Part shown: positions 51,420 through 60,827 of the stretch, piece by piece
How the letters are laid out: each line of letters opens with the position of its first letter
Numbering within the stretch: position 1 is the first letter of the stretch
NCBI GenBank assembly: GCA_963756525.1
Contig: CAVWNR010000003.1
Location: forward strand, 558,001 to 622,000
Direction: 5' to 3'
DNA: 64,000 bases
DNA from: CAVWNR01 sp963756525
Lineage (GTDB): Bacteria > Actinomycetota > Actinomycetes > Mycobacteriales > Jatrophihabitantaceae
Translations under genes and position numbers: made by a program
Notes under the pieces: generated by a model
What the model was told of the DNA's origin: nothing
What the model saw: the letters and a program-made list of their open reading frames with translations, nothing else
Databases searched by the model: none

Positions 51420-51997
51420 CAGATCAGGATGCCCATCCGCACGCCCCACGGTGTGTCGGACACGGTGTAGCGCTCGCCGCTGCTGATCGCCTCCTGCTTG
51501 AGCGACGACTGATTCGCATCGACTGCCTCCCGCCGACCGCCTGAGCCCCAGCCAACCCTGCCCGTGGTGACTCGGGCACGCGGGCACACGCGACCCCCTC
51601 CACTCCGACAGCGCTCACCGAGCACGGCGACGGTTCACCACCGAAGATCACCAACCGGATCCGACTACGCACCGTCGCGACTAGCCTCAAACGATCAATC
51701 CGGGGCGTGAGCGGAAACGTCCGGTTGCCACCGCCAGGCTCAGTGTGTCGCTTGCGGTCATGAGATTCGACATGGACATTCGCCCGGTCGCGCCGATAGA
51801 AAGACGGTTCCGCGTGTCGTTGCGAGGCGTGGCTCAGCCCGTTAACCCATCTATACGCGGTGTACCGGTGTGTATACCGAATGTGTTGACGCCGTCTGAT
51901 CACGACTCTTACACTTGATCGACTCGCCGAGAGGGGTCGCGAGAGCGACAAGCCGGCCCTGCAGTCTCACGTTCGAGCGACCCCGGGAGATGCTGGA
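51420..51997. other. Non-coding stretch before the S13 gene pair
   Basis: 578 bases with only Arg/Ser-rich shadow frames. The last 110 bases are AT-richer and contain GTGTACCGGTGTGTATACC-type imperfect repeats (51860-51880) and a promoter (51886-51915). The earlier part shows nothing recognisable. Confidence 0.4.
51886..51915 (+). promoter_or_regulatory. Vegetative-type promoter of the S13 operon
   Basis: TTGACG (51886-51891) and TACACT (51910-51915) are separated by 18 bases, close to the housekeeping sigma consensus. The first start codon is at 51998, leaving a leader of about 75 bases. Confidence 0.5.
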
Positions 51998-53620
51998 ATG
52001 ACCGGTCGTGGAATGCGCCCATGGCGGGTCAGGCTCCGCGTCGCCCTGCCTGTGATCGCTGTCGGTGCGCTTGTGCTGGCGGCGTGCTCGGGTGGTTCGT
52101 CCAGCAGCGCGCCGGCCGGTCCAAAGCCGGTGGGTTTGCTACCCTCATCGGCTCAGAAGATCATGTCCAAGCCGGCCTATCAGACGGCGCGCTGGCTCTA
52201 CCAGGTCAGTGACCTGGAAAGCGGCAAGGTGCTGTTTTCCAATCGTGCGAACGAGATGGCGTTTACTGCCTCGACCATGAAGTTATTCACGGTAGGCGCT
52301 GTGTACGACGCTCTGGGCACAAGCACGAAGGTGACTACTCCGGTCTACGCGCAGGGTTTGGTCACGGGGGGTGTGCTCACCGGCAACCTCGACCTGGTCG
52401 CGGCAGGTGACCTCACGCTGGGCGGTCGGGACGCCGCCGAGGGCAAGGCGGTGGACTCGTTCACGGCCAAGACGATCGATCATGTGTATGGCGACGTGGC
52501 GCCGAACGGCGCCATTCCGGCCGGCGACCCACTGGCCGGGCTGAACAGTCTGGCCCAGCAGGTTGCCGCGAAGGGCATCCACCGCGTCGACGGCGACGTC
52601 GTGATCGATGACCGGCTGTGGGATCCGTACACGGCCCAGGAGGGGCCGGTTCCGCCGATCTACGTGAACGACAACGTGTTCGACATCACCGTGAAGCCAG
52701 CCAGTGTCGGCCGGCCGGCTCGGCTCGTCACCGCTCCGCGGACCAAGGCGTTCCAGGTCGAGTCGACCGTGCAGACGGTCAGCGGGTCGGATGCGTCGAT
52801 CGCGGTGAGCGCTGACGGCCGGAATCCGCACCTGCTGCACGTGACCGGCACCATCGGCGACTCGGCCGGCCCGCGGCTGACCATCTATCGGGTCAAGGAT
52901 GCCGCATCGTGGGCCCGCACCTTGTTCGTGGAGGCCCTGGCCCGGGCTGGGGTCACCGTCGCGACCGCGGCGAGCGCGAACAATGACCCCGCCGTGCTAC
53001 CAGCCAGGGGGAGCTACCGGTCCGCACAACAGGTGGCGTCCTTCCACTCGCCGCCGCTTTCGGCGCTCGGGTCGATGATCCTGGTGACCAGCTACAACAC
53101 CGGTGCGAACGCGTTCCTGTGTCTGCTCGCGGTCCGCGCGGGATCGAGCGAATGCACCGACGGGCTCAAGACGATCAGGTCGCTGATCATCAAAGCGGGT
53201 TTGAACACGAACGATGTCGTTCTCATCGACGGACAGGGTGGTGATCCCGCCTCGATCCCCCCGGGGCAGATGGTGAATTGGCTGCGGTTCGTCGACAAGC
53301 AGCCTTGGGGAGCCGCGCTCAAGGCCGGCCTGCCGGTACTGGGCGAGACCGGCACGCTGGCCGCGAGCGGTCAGGACAGCCCAGCCAAGGGCAAGATCGA
53401 GGCCAAGACCGGAACGAGCGCGGCCGGCGACCCGGTCACCGGTCGCGCGCTGTTCAACGTACAGGCCTTGGCCGGCTACATGACCGCGGCGAACGGCCAG
53501 ACCCTGGTCTTCGACGTGTTGGTGAGCGGAGCGACGTTCACCGACCCGATCAGCGGCATCACCCAGGTCGGCGATGACGTCGGTGACGTTGCCGCCGCCT
53601 TCCAGCAGGCGCTGAAATGA
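51998..53620 (+). CDS. Lipoprotein D-alanyl-D-alanine carboxypeptidase (S13/PBP4-like)
   Basis: 540 residues. Lipoprotein signal VIAVGALVLAACSGG (Cys30). S13 motifs: SxxK as TASTMKLFT (Ser92, Lys95), SxN as VTSYNTGAN, and KTG as EAKTGTSAAGD. The large insert between SxxK and SxN (about 250 residues with VDGDVVIDDRLWDPY) is normal for PBP4/DacB. Expected to trim peptidoglycan stem peptides at the outer face of the membrane. The SxN Tyr and the lipoprotein anchor differ from E. coli DacB (SDN, periplasmic). Overlaps the next, homologous gene by four bases. Confidence 0.9.
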   Translation: MTGRGMRPWRVRLRVALPVIAVGALVLAACSGGSSSSAPAGPKPVGLLPSSAQKIMSKPAYQTARWLYQVSDLESGKVLFSNRANEMAFTASTMKLFTVGAVYDALGTSTKVTTPVYAQGLVTGGVLTGNLDLVAAGDLTLGGRDAAEGKAVDSFTAKTIDHVYGDVAPNGAIPAGDPLAGLNSLAQQVAAKGIHRVDGDVVIDDRLWDPYTAQEGPVPPIYVNDNVFDITVKPASVGRPARLVTAPRTKAFQVESTVQTVSGSDASIAVSADGRNPHLLHVTGTIGDSAGPRLTIYRVKDAASWARTLFVEALARAGVTVATAASANNDPAVLPARGSYRSAQQVASFHSPPLSALGSMILVTSYNTGANAFLCLLAVRAGSSECTDGLKTIRSLIIKAGLNTNDVVLIDGQGGDPASIPPGQMVNWLRFVDKQPWGAALKAGLPVLGETGTLAASGQDSPAKGKIEAKTGTSAAGDPVTGRALFNVQALAGYMTAANGQTLVFDVLVSGATFTDPISGITQVGDDVGDVAAAFQQALK

Positions 53621-55266
53621 GATGGACCGCCGTCCGTCACGCTGTGCTCGCGTCGGGTCTGACCGCCGCGCTGGCGTTGGCGGCCTGCACCTCGCACCAC
53701 TCGTCGACGGCGGGCCCGAGTCGCGCCGCCACCGGGCTGCCGGATGCGATTAAGAAGATCATCGACAAGCCCGTCTACACACACGCCACCTGGAGCCTGC
53801 TGGCGGTAGACCTGAACACCGGTAGGACGCTCGACAGCCGCAACGCGATCAAACTGGCCTACACCGGCTCGACCCGCAAGCTGTTCTCGGTTGGGCTTGC
53901 GCTCAAGCAACTCGGCGCCGGCTACACGACCACCACGGCGGTCTATCGCCGCGGCACCGTGGACGGTTCCGGCGTCCTGCACGGCAACGTCGACTTCGTC
54001 GGGGCCGGCGATCTCACCCTCGGCGGCCGGCGCAGCGCCGCTAACCAGATCGAATACACCGACTTCGACCACAACGATGCCAACAACCTCGGTACCGCGA
54101 TCCTGACTCCGCAGGACCCGCTGACCGGCCTGCAGGCGCTGGCCGAGCAGATCAAGGCGACCGGGATCAAGCAGATCGATGGCAACATCGTGATCGACGA
54201 CCGGCTCTTCCCGTCCTATCGAGTTCCCAACCAGCAATTGTTGATCACGCCCACCATGTTGAACGAGAACATGGTCGACGTCACCGTCACCCCCACTACG
54301 CCCGGACACCCGGCAATAATCGACTATCGCCCGAAGACGCCGGCGTTCGCCGTCACCGGCACAGTCATGACCACGGCCGCCGGCACCGACCCGACCCTCG
54401 CCATTCCGGCCGGCACCACCCCGGCCGGCGGCTCGGTCACCGGCGTGGTCAACTGCGTCGAAAAGCCCAAGTGCACCGGCAGCATCTCGGGCACGATCCC
54501 AGTCGATTACAAGGCGCCGCTGTCGGCACGGCCGCAATTCGTGGGCACGTTTCGTATCGACAATCCGGAAAGCTTCGGCCGCGCGGCGTTCATCCAGGCT
54601 TTGCAGCGTGAGGGCATCACGATGAGCGCGCCGGCGGTCGGGCCCAACCCGACTTCGATACTGCCGGCCTCGACCGACTACTCGCCCGCGGACCGAATCG
54701 CCGCCTACACGTCGCCGCCGTACGCCCAGCAGGCGCGACTGATCCTGAAGGTCAGCCTGAACCTGGGCGCGAACCTAGCTCTGACCCAGTACGGCCTAGC
54801 CAAGGGACAGAAGACGCTCAGCGGAGCCCTCGCCGCCGAGCGCACCGCGCTGACCACGATGGGTATTCCGGGCAGCTCGTTCGACTTCCCAACCAACGGC
54901 AGCGGCAGCCCGGACAGTCAGGCCTCACCGCAGGCGCTCGTGGACATGTTGGCGGACATGAGCAAGACCTCGGTCGCCGACGACTACCGCACCGCGCTGC
55001 CGTTGCTGGGCGTCGACGGGTCACTGGCCGAGACCGGGACCAACCTGCCGGGCAAGGGCCACATCTACGGCAAGACCGGGACGACCGTGACCGACGGGAA
55101 GCTGGTCGCGCAGAACCTGGCCGGCTACATCGACGCCAAAAGCGGCCACCGGCTTGCCTACGCCATCATTCTCAACAACTACGGCACACTCAAGAGCCTC
55201 GAGGACGTGATCGCAGTACTGTCCGACGAGGCGGCCATCACCAACGTGCTGTACCAGAACAACTGA
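53617..55266 (+). CDS. Lipoprotein D-alanyl-D-alanine carboxypeptidase (S13/PBP4-like), second copy
   Basis: 549 residues, ATG at 53617 overlapping the previous stop (ATGA). Lipobox LALAACTS (Cys24). SxxK as TGSTRKLFS (Ser85, Lys88), SxN as KVSLNLGAN, KTG as YGKTGTTVTDG. Shares with the first copy GNxDxVxAGDLTLGGR and QIDGNIVIDDRLFPSYR but the rest has diverged, so this is an old tandem duplication rather than a recent one. The SxN middle residue is Leu here and Tyr in its partner. Both anchored to the membrane, probably acting together. Confidence 0.9.
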   Translation: MRWTAVRHAVLASGLTAALALAACTSHHSSTAGPSRAATGLPDAIKKIIDKPVYTHATWSLLAVDLNTGRTLDSRNAIKLAYTGSTRKLFSVGLALKQLGAGYTTTTAVYRRGTVDGSGVLHGNVDFVGAGDLTLGGRRSAANQIEYTDFDHNDANNLGTAILTPQDPLTGLQALAEQIKATGIKQIDGNIVIDDRLFPSYRVPNQQLLITPTMLNENMVDVTVTPTTPGHPAIIDYRPKTPAFAVTGTVMTTAAGTDPTLAIPAGTTPAGGSVTGVVNCVEKPKCTGSISGTIPVDYKAPLSARPQFVGTFRIDNPESFGRAAFIQALQREGITMSAPAVGPNPTSILPASTDYSPADRIAAYTSPPYAQQARLILKVSLNLGANLALTQYGLAKGQKTLSGALAAERTALTTMGIPGSSFDFPTNGSGSPDSQASPQALVDMLADMSKTSVADDYRTALPLLGVDGSLAETGTNLPGKGHIYGKTGTTVTDGKLVAQNLAGYIDAKSGHRLAYAIILNNYGTLKSLEDVIAVLSDEAAITNVLYQNN

Positions 55267-55563
55267 GTCCCGCGGGGGCGGGCGGTCGCGGCCTCACGCC
55301 ACCCGTACAAGACGATCGACACCGTCGCTGGTCGGCGGACGGCACATGCGAGCAGATCCTCGCCGCGCCGCGCCGTGACCGACAACCGGCTTGTTCGGAG
55401 TCGCGCCTGTCGGTGGACGCGATGCTGACCCGCACCCATCGCCACGCCACCGCTGCCGGCACACGCCGCCGGTCGACGAGAATCCCCCGAGCCAGGCCCC
55501 GCAAGGCCACCCGCAGACGAGATCGCCGCCGCGGACGGCGACCCGTCTGCCCGAGCGACGCTG

Positions 55564-55950
55564 ATGGCCGAGCTGCGCGACCTCGACGACGACGCCAACC
55601 TGCCGCACGCGATCGTGCACCCGACTTTGTCTCGGCGGACGTCTTCTTGCGGCCCGCGCGCGACATGGTCGTCGTGGACTGGGCCAGGTCCGGACGCGGG
55701 CCGCGGCTGTGGTCACTCGGTTTCCTGCGGTGGGCCGCCGGGACTCGCGACCTCTCGCTCGTGGACGCGGTGATCAGCGGCTACCGCGAGCATGTGCACC
55801 TCACCGAGGACGAGCTGGCCCGGCTGCCCGCCGCGATCCGCGCCCGCCCGCTGACGATCGACTGCCGGGCGGTGACGCGGTCCAGCGCCTCGATCCCGCG
55901 ACGAGCGGGCCGCGGCGATCGCCGATCGCGCCCGCCGCACGCTCCGGTGA
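55564..55950 (+). pseudogene. Phosphotransferase (APH/choline kinase type) remnant
   Basis: MAELRDLDDDANLPHAIVHP in one frame is continued after a frame change near 55623 by DFVSADVFLRPARDMVVVDW and ARSGRGPRLWSLGFLRWAAG, SLVDAVISGYREHVHLTEDE, then another change leads to ERAAAIADRARRTLR and a stop at 55948-55950. This is the C-terminal lobe of the aminoglycoside phosphotransferase family: HPDFxxxDV is the catalytic loop with the usual Asn replaced by Asp, VVDWA is the metal-binding DxG equivalent. The N-terminal lobe is missing. Confidence 0.65.
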
Positions 55951-56513
55951 GTGACCGACACGCCGTTCGGCTACACACAGCGACCACACCGGGCAGGAAC
56001 GTCCCGCCGCCTGCCCACCCAACATCCGTCCCATGAGCGGCAAATCCGGAAGCGGCACCATGCGCTCGTCGACCAGTCATGATCATGTGAAAGCGGCAGG
56101 ATTCCTGCCGGAAAGCCATGATCATGAGGATACATCCTGGCTCTAAGCTGCCCGCACATCGGCTCGTGATCGGACATTGCAACAGCGGGAGCGCGGAACA
56201 GCCCGGCGGCCGCGGGAGACGCCTCGCCCGACTCGGTCTGTTGTCGCCGGAAGATGCAGCCCCGTGGGCAAGCACGCTCTGTGACGGCGTGGCCATCGGC
56301 GGGCAGAGGATGGTGGCCGCTTTCGGCAGTTCGGCATGACCGCCGTGAAGACCGCGCACACCGGTCGCTTGATCTTCCGAATGCTGGCGGACGCGTCGGC
56401 GCCGGTTCAGTACTTAGACCGTGCAGATGCAGTAGCCGACTACTGATGACCAAGCACGGCGGCGCGGTCAGGCTTCGCCATCACCCACCTCCGCCACCCA
56501 ATGAGCAATTACC
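55951..56513. other. Non-coding region with a hairpin, 563 bases
   Basis: No convincing gene. It holds the compound hairpin at 56078-56126; the remainder shows nothing recognisable and ends at the GTG start of the Gly-rich pseudogene. Confidence 0.35.
56078..56126. repeat. Compound hairpin with two CATGATCATG palindromes
   Basis: CATGATCATG (56078-56087) and its copy at 56117-56126 are each self-palindromic and also pair with each other around an inner stem CGGCAGG/CCTGCCG (56094-56100, 56104-56110; loop ATT). The purine spacers TGAAAG and GAAAGC are near-repeats. It could be a bidirectional terminator, a dimeric operator or the footprint of a small mobile repeat. Confidence 0.5.
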
Positions 56514-58125
56514 GTGAGCTACGACAACGCACCAGTTATGTCCACTGAGAGTTCTCACGTCCGCGACAACAGCCGTCAAGCCGGTCGAAGCCGCCTCGAT
56601 CGGCTACGGTCGTCAGCTCGTCGGGCCACGATCGCCTCCACCGCGGTGGTCGTGTTCGCCGGTGTCGGTTGTGTGTCGCTCGCAACCAGTCCGATGGCGC
56701 AAGCCGCAACGGGTTCGGCCGCCGGTCAGCCGTCGTGCAACGACCGGGTGTCGGGTGTCGTCTGCCAAGAGACGTTCACCTCCTCTGGGACGACGAACAC
56801 GGCGAACTGGGACTGGGACGGCGCCTCTAGCATCCAAATCGAAGCGGTGGCCGGCCATGGCGGCGCCGCCGGAGACGGAACCCCGGGCGGCTCGCCCGGG
56901 GAGGCGACCGTGTTCTACACGCCGACGGTTCCGGAAGCGGCATTCGCCTATGACGTGGGCTCCAATGGGGGTGCCGGCAGTGCGGGCACCTGTTCAGTCC
57001 CGGTACCGGCGGGGCGGCAGGCAGCAGCGGCGGGGGCCTCGGCTCTGGCGGGGCGGGCGCCAGCGGTCTCGGAAGTCCCATCTACGGGCTGGCCCTCGGC
57101 GACGGTTATCCGGACGACGGCGGTGGTGGCGGCGGGGCGAGCAGCGGGTACGCCGAGTCGGGCCCAGTGCCGCCTCCGGCCAACACCGCGACCGTGATCG
57201 CCATTAGCGCTGGCGGCGGCGGCGCGGCCGAAGCGATCCCCCGCAGCTCCGGGGTGACCGGCAGCCCGGCCAAACCCGGGGGTGCGGGCGGCCAGTCCGG
57301 GGCCGGCGACTGCGGCGGGCAGGGCGGTAGCCCCACCGCGGGCGGCCAGGCCGACGCGGCGTCGCCGTGCAATGGAGGCGTCGGCAGCGCAAGGGCTCTG
57401 CCGGCGGCGCCGGCGGTGTCGCCAGCCAAGAGACGTCGCCCACCGGAGCATTGCTTACCGATGCGTCCGGCGGTGGCGGCGGCGGCGGTTTGCACGGAGG
57501 CGCCGGCAGCAACCTGGACGCCTCAGGGGAGGTCGGCGTGCCCAGTGCCGGCGGGGGCGGTGGCGCACTCAACAACACCACTCAACAACACTGTGTCGTC
57601 GGCCGCGGCGGGCGTCGCTTTCCTCTGGAGAATCCCGACCACGACCACCACCACGTTGAGCGTGTCCGGCGCCGGTGGTTCCTTGCAGCCGGTCGCGGCG
57701 GCCGTGGCGGTGAGCTCCTCGGCGTCGTTCGCGCCGGTCGATGGGGAAGTCACCGTCCTCGTCGACGGAGCCGCCGTCGCCTCCCCGGTGGCGGTCACAG
57801 CCGGCACCGTCGGTATCCTGGCGGCCGTCGACTCCGCCCTCAGCGCGCTGCCGGCCGGCAGCCACAGCGTCCAGGCCCAGTTCAGTTCGATGAGCACGGG
57901 GTCCGGGGCGCTGCCAAAGGGATATAGCTACGGCTGGAGCTCGTCGGCGTCAGCATCGGACGCCATCAACATTGGCGGGCTAAGCCCACTGACGATCACT
58001 GGCACGGATGGCCCTCCGGGCAATACCTGGCCACCCAGACCGCCTCGGCGTCGGTCGGTAACGGCACGGGCCTGACCATGCAGACCAGCCAGGGCGACAC
58101 CACCAGCTGGTCACCCCGAATGTAA
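56514..58125 (+). pseudogene. Gly-rich secreted protein with Ig-like domain, multiply frameshifted
   Basis: Starts at a GTG (56514) or ATG (56538) and has a signal peptide (TIASTAVVVFAGVGCVSLAT.. to AQA). The mature N-terminus is a small domain (CNDRVSGVVCQETFTSSGTT, then NWDWDGASSIQIEAVAGHGG). Gly/Ala-rich repeats follow in shifting frames (for example GGAGSAGGVASQETSPTGAL, GLHGGAGSNLDASG), then an Ig-like bacterial domain (TTTTLSVSGAGGSLQPVAAA, VDGEVTVLVDGAAVASPVAV) and a C-terminus TASASVGNGTGLTMQTSQ ending at 58125. At least four frame changes occur, mostly in GGC/GGT-rich repeats where polymerase slippage and base-calling errors are both common. Surface protein by composition; function unknown. 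Confidence 0.65.
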
Positions 58126-58146
58126 CGACGGCCCTACCGAAATCGT

Positions 58147-58181
58147 GAGGGGTTGGCGCCCAGCCCGGGCGCCAACGCCTC
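58147..58181. terminator. Strong GC hairpin between convergent genes
   Basis: GTTGGCGCCC (58152-58161) pairs exactly with GGGCGCCAAC (58167-58176), loop AGCCC, with an outer GAGG/CCTC extension. It lies 22 bases after the stop of the Gly-rich gene, in the gap before the convergent selD end. Confidence 0.65.
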
Positions 58182-58336
58182 CACTGCATTCGGCGCGAGG
58201 AACCGCTCGTGCCCGCACCGATGGTGCGCCCGTGCCAGGACAACCTCGCGCGATCGAGGCCCAGCAGATTGTGCGTCTCGAGGTGACCACACCCCACGGT
58301 GTCGCGCCCGGCTGGCCGGCGTGGCGTAACACGCGC

Positions 58337-59323
58337 TCAGCGCAGGGCGATGCCGTCGCCGGCGACCGTGTGGCCGATGACCGGGTAGCCGGGCAACTCG
58401 CCGACGACCAGCAGGCCGCCCGAGGTTTGCGCGTCCGCAAGGAGCAGCAGGTCGTCCTCGGTGACGCCGGCGGCGGCATGTAGATGCGGCCGCACCCAGT
58501 CCAGGTTGCGCCGGGTGCCACCGGAGACGAAGCCGTCGCCGAGTGCGTTACGTGCGCCGTCGATGACGGGCACGACATCCAGGTCGATGACCGCGCCGAC
58601 GCCGGAGGCCCGGCACATCTTGTACAGATGGCCGAGCAGGCCGAAGCCGGTCACGTCGGTGGCCGCACGGACCCCCGCCGCCACCGCGGCCTCGGCGGCG
58701 TCCCGGTTGAGCCGCGTCATCGAGGCGACGGCCTCGGTGAAGATCTCGCCGGTGCGCTTGTGCCGGTTGTTGAGCAGCCCGACACCGATCGGCTTGGTGA
58801 GGGTGAGTGGCAACCCCGGTTCGGCGGCATTGATGCGCAGCAACCGGTGCGGGTCGGCAACGCCGGTGACCGCCATGCCGTATTTCGGCTCCGGGTCGTC
58901 GATCGAGTGCCCGCCGATTACCGGACAGCCCGCTTCAGATGCCACCGCCAGGCCGCCGTGGAGGACCTCGGTCATCAACTCCAGCGGAAGCACGTCGCGC
59001 GGCCAGCCGACAAGGTTGATCGCGACGACCGGACGCCCACCCATTGCATACACATCCGACAGTGCGTTGGCGGCGGCGATCCGGCCCCAGTCATACGCAT
59101 CGTCGACGACCGGCGTGAAGAAGTCCGCGGTGGACAGCACCGCAAGATCGCGCCGTACCAAGACGGCCGCGGCGTCGTCGCCGTCCTCGAGCCCGACCAG
59201 CACGGCGCTGCCCGACTGTCCGGTCAGACCGCGCACCGCGTCTTCCAGTTCGCCCGGTGGAATCTTGCAGGCGCAGCCGCCGCCGTGCGCGTAGCTGGTC
59301 AGTCGGCTGATCCCGGTCACCAC
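58337..59323 (-). CDS. selD: Selenide, water dikinase (selenophosphate synthetase)
   Basis: 328 residues from a GTG at 59323 (a second GTG follows directly). Makes selenophosphate from selenide and ATP. The N-terminus has LTSYAHGGGCACKIPP, where E. coli has GAGCGCK; the catalytic position is Cys, not Sec, so this enzyme does not need its own product. Then STADFFTPVVDDAYDWGRIA, ANALSDVYAMGGRPV, GGHSIDDPEPKYGMAVTG and TDVTGFGLLGHL, the glycine-rich ATP-binding elements. Divergent from selC-selA-selB, with only 30 bases between its start and the tRNA gene. Confidence 0.95.
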   Translation of the reverse strand: MVTGISRLTSYAHGGGCACKIPPGELEDAVRGLTGQSGSAVLVGLEDGDDAAAVLVRRDLAVLSTADFFTPVVDDAYDWGRIAAANALSDVYAMGGRPVVAINLVGWPRDVLPLELMTEVLHGGLAVASEAGCPVIGGHSIDDPEPKYGMAVTGVADPHRLLRINAAEPGLPLTLTKPIGVGLLNNRHKRTGEIFTEAVASMTRLNRDAAEAAVAAGVRAATDVTGFGLLGHLYKMCRASGVGAVIDLDVVPVIDGARNALGDGFVSGGTRRNLDWVRPHLHAAAGVTEDDLLLLADAQTSGGLLVVGELPGYPVIGHTVAGDGIALR

Positions 59324-59353
59324 CCGTCGAGCGTATTGGCTAATGTCCGCCCC

Positions 59354-59448
59354 GGAGGCGTATGGGTTCTGGTGGGCTCCCCGGTCTTCAAAACCGGTGA
59401 GGTCGAGTAACTCGGCCTGGCGGGTTCGATTCCCGTCCGCCTCCGCCA
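59354..59448 (+). tRNA. selC: tRNA-Sec (anticodon UCA), CCA encoded
   Basis: Acceptor GGAGGCG (59354-59360) pairs with CGCCTCC (59438-59444), discriminator G, CCA at 59446-59448. Anticodon stem CCGGT/ACCGG encloses CTTCAAA, with TCA at 59388-59390, which reads UGA. The long variable arm AGGTCGAG/CTCGGCCT (59400-59418) and the T arm CGGGTTCGATTCCCG are as expected for selenocysteine tRNA, giving an unusual length of 95 bases. Charged with Ser, converted by SelA, delivered by SelB. Confidence 0.95.
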
Positions 59449-59505
59449 GGCAATTTCGCGAGCACAATTGCCGTTCACCGCGAAATGTAGTGGGGGAGGT
59501 GGGCC

Positions 59506-60825
59506 GTGACCCGGGTCGATCCGCGCCGCCTGATCCCCCGTACCGATCAGTTGCTTGCGCTGCCGGCCGTGCACCAGGCACGGGGCCGCCTGGGCGACCG
59601 TGTCGTCCGCGCGCTCGTGCACGACGTGCAAGAACGCGCCCGACGCGGTGCCATCGCACCCGGCGACGTGGAACCGGCCGTCATCGCGTCGCTCGCGGCA
59701 CGGACCGCCACGGCGTTGCGTGCGGTGCTCAACGCGACGGGCGTCATCGTGCACACCAACCTGGGGCGCGCTCCGCTGTCCGCTGCGGCGATCGACGCGC
59801 TGGTGTCGGCCAGCGGTTATGTCGACGTCGAACTCGACCTCGCCACCGGTACCCGCTCCCGGCGCGGCGCCGCGGCCCGTGCGGCCCTGCTCGCGGCCTG
59901 TCCCGCCGCCGAGGATGCGCTGGTGGTCAACAACGGCGCCGCGGCACTGGTGCTGGCCACCACCGCGCTCGCGGCTGGTCGCGAGGTGGTCGTGAGCCGC
60001 GGTGAGCTGCTGGAAATCGGCGCCGGTTTCCGGCTGCCCGACCTGATCGCATCGACGGGAGCGCGGCTGCGTGAGGTGGGGACCACGAACCGCACCCACC
60101 TGCGCGACTACGCCGACGCGATCGGACCCGAGACCGGCTGCGTGCTGAAGGTGCATGCCAGTAACTTCCGGATGGAGGGGTTCACCTCCATCGTCCCCAT
60201 TGCCGACCTGCGGCCGCTGGCCGACGCGCACGACGTGCCGCTCGTGGCCGACCTCGGCAGCGGACTCCTCGCGCCCGACCCCCTGCTTCCCGACGAGCCG
60301 GACGCCGCCACCGCCTTGGACGAGGGCGCTGATGTCCTCACCGCGAGCGGCGACAAGCTGCTCGGCGGGCCGCAGGCCGGCGTGGTGCTCGGCCGCGCCG
60401 CCGCCGTCACCCGGATGGCCCGCCACCCACTGGCGCGCGCCGTCCGCGCCGACAAGCTCGCCCTCGCCGCGTTGGAAGCGACCCTTTGCGGCGGCATGCC
60501 TCCGGTCACGCAGGCGCTGCACGCCGACACCGCTGCGCTGCGCACCCGCGCCGAGCGGCTCGCCGCCGCCGTCGGCGCCTCCGTGGTCGCACACGACGGG
60601 CGAGTCGGTGGCGGCGGCGCCCCGGGTGTGCCGCTGCCGGGATGGGCGGTCCGGCTGCCGGATGCGGCGGCGGTCGTGTTGCGCACCGGTGATCCCGCAG
60701 TGCTGCCACGCGTGCACGACGGCGCCTGCCTGCTCGATCTGCGCTGCGTGCCCGAGGCCGACGACGACCGGCTGCTCGCCGCGGTGCGCGCGGCATTGGC
60801 CACCCTCAGCGGCGAGGGCGGCTGA
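59506..60825 (+). CDS. selA: L-seryl-tRNA(Sec) selenium transferase
   Basis: 439 residues from a GTG at 59506 with GGGGGAGG upstream. A PLP enzyme that turns Ser-tRNA-Sec into Sec-tRNA-Sec using selenophosphate. N-terminal tRNA-binding domain (DPRRLIPRTDQLLALPAVHQ), then LNATGVIVHTNLGRAPLS, VNNGAAALVLATTALAAGRE, SRGELLEIGAGFRLPDLIAS and the PLP-binding Lys284 in LTASGDKLLGGPQAG. Complete. Two bases before selB; lies 57 bases after tRNA-Sec, so selC-selA-selB is a unit. Confidence 0.96.
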   Translation: MTRVDPRRLIPRTDQLLALPAVHQARGRLGDRVVRALVHDVQERARRGAIAPGDVEPAVIASLAARTATALRAVLNATGVIVHTNLGRAPLSAAAIDALVSASGYVDVELDLATGTRSRRGAAARAALLAACPAAEDALVVNNGAAALVLATTALAAGREVVVSRGELLEIGAGFRLPDLIASTGARLREVGTTNRTHLRDYADAIGPETGCVLKVHASNFRMEGFTSIVPIADLRPLADAHDVPLVADLGSGLLAPDPLLPDEPDAATALDEGADVLTASGDKLLGGPQAGVVLGRAAAVTRMARHPLARAVRADKLALAALEATLCGGMPPVTQALHADTAALRTRAERLAAAVGASVVAHDGRVGGGGAPGVPLPGWAVRLPDAAAVVLRTGDPAVLPRVHDGACLLDLRCVPEADDDRLLAAVRAALATLSGEGG

Positions 60826-60827
60826 AC

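Noticed and set aside
59324..59659. An upstream extension of selD
   Set aside because: It would run through tRNA-Sec on the opposite strand and has no SelD similarity.
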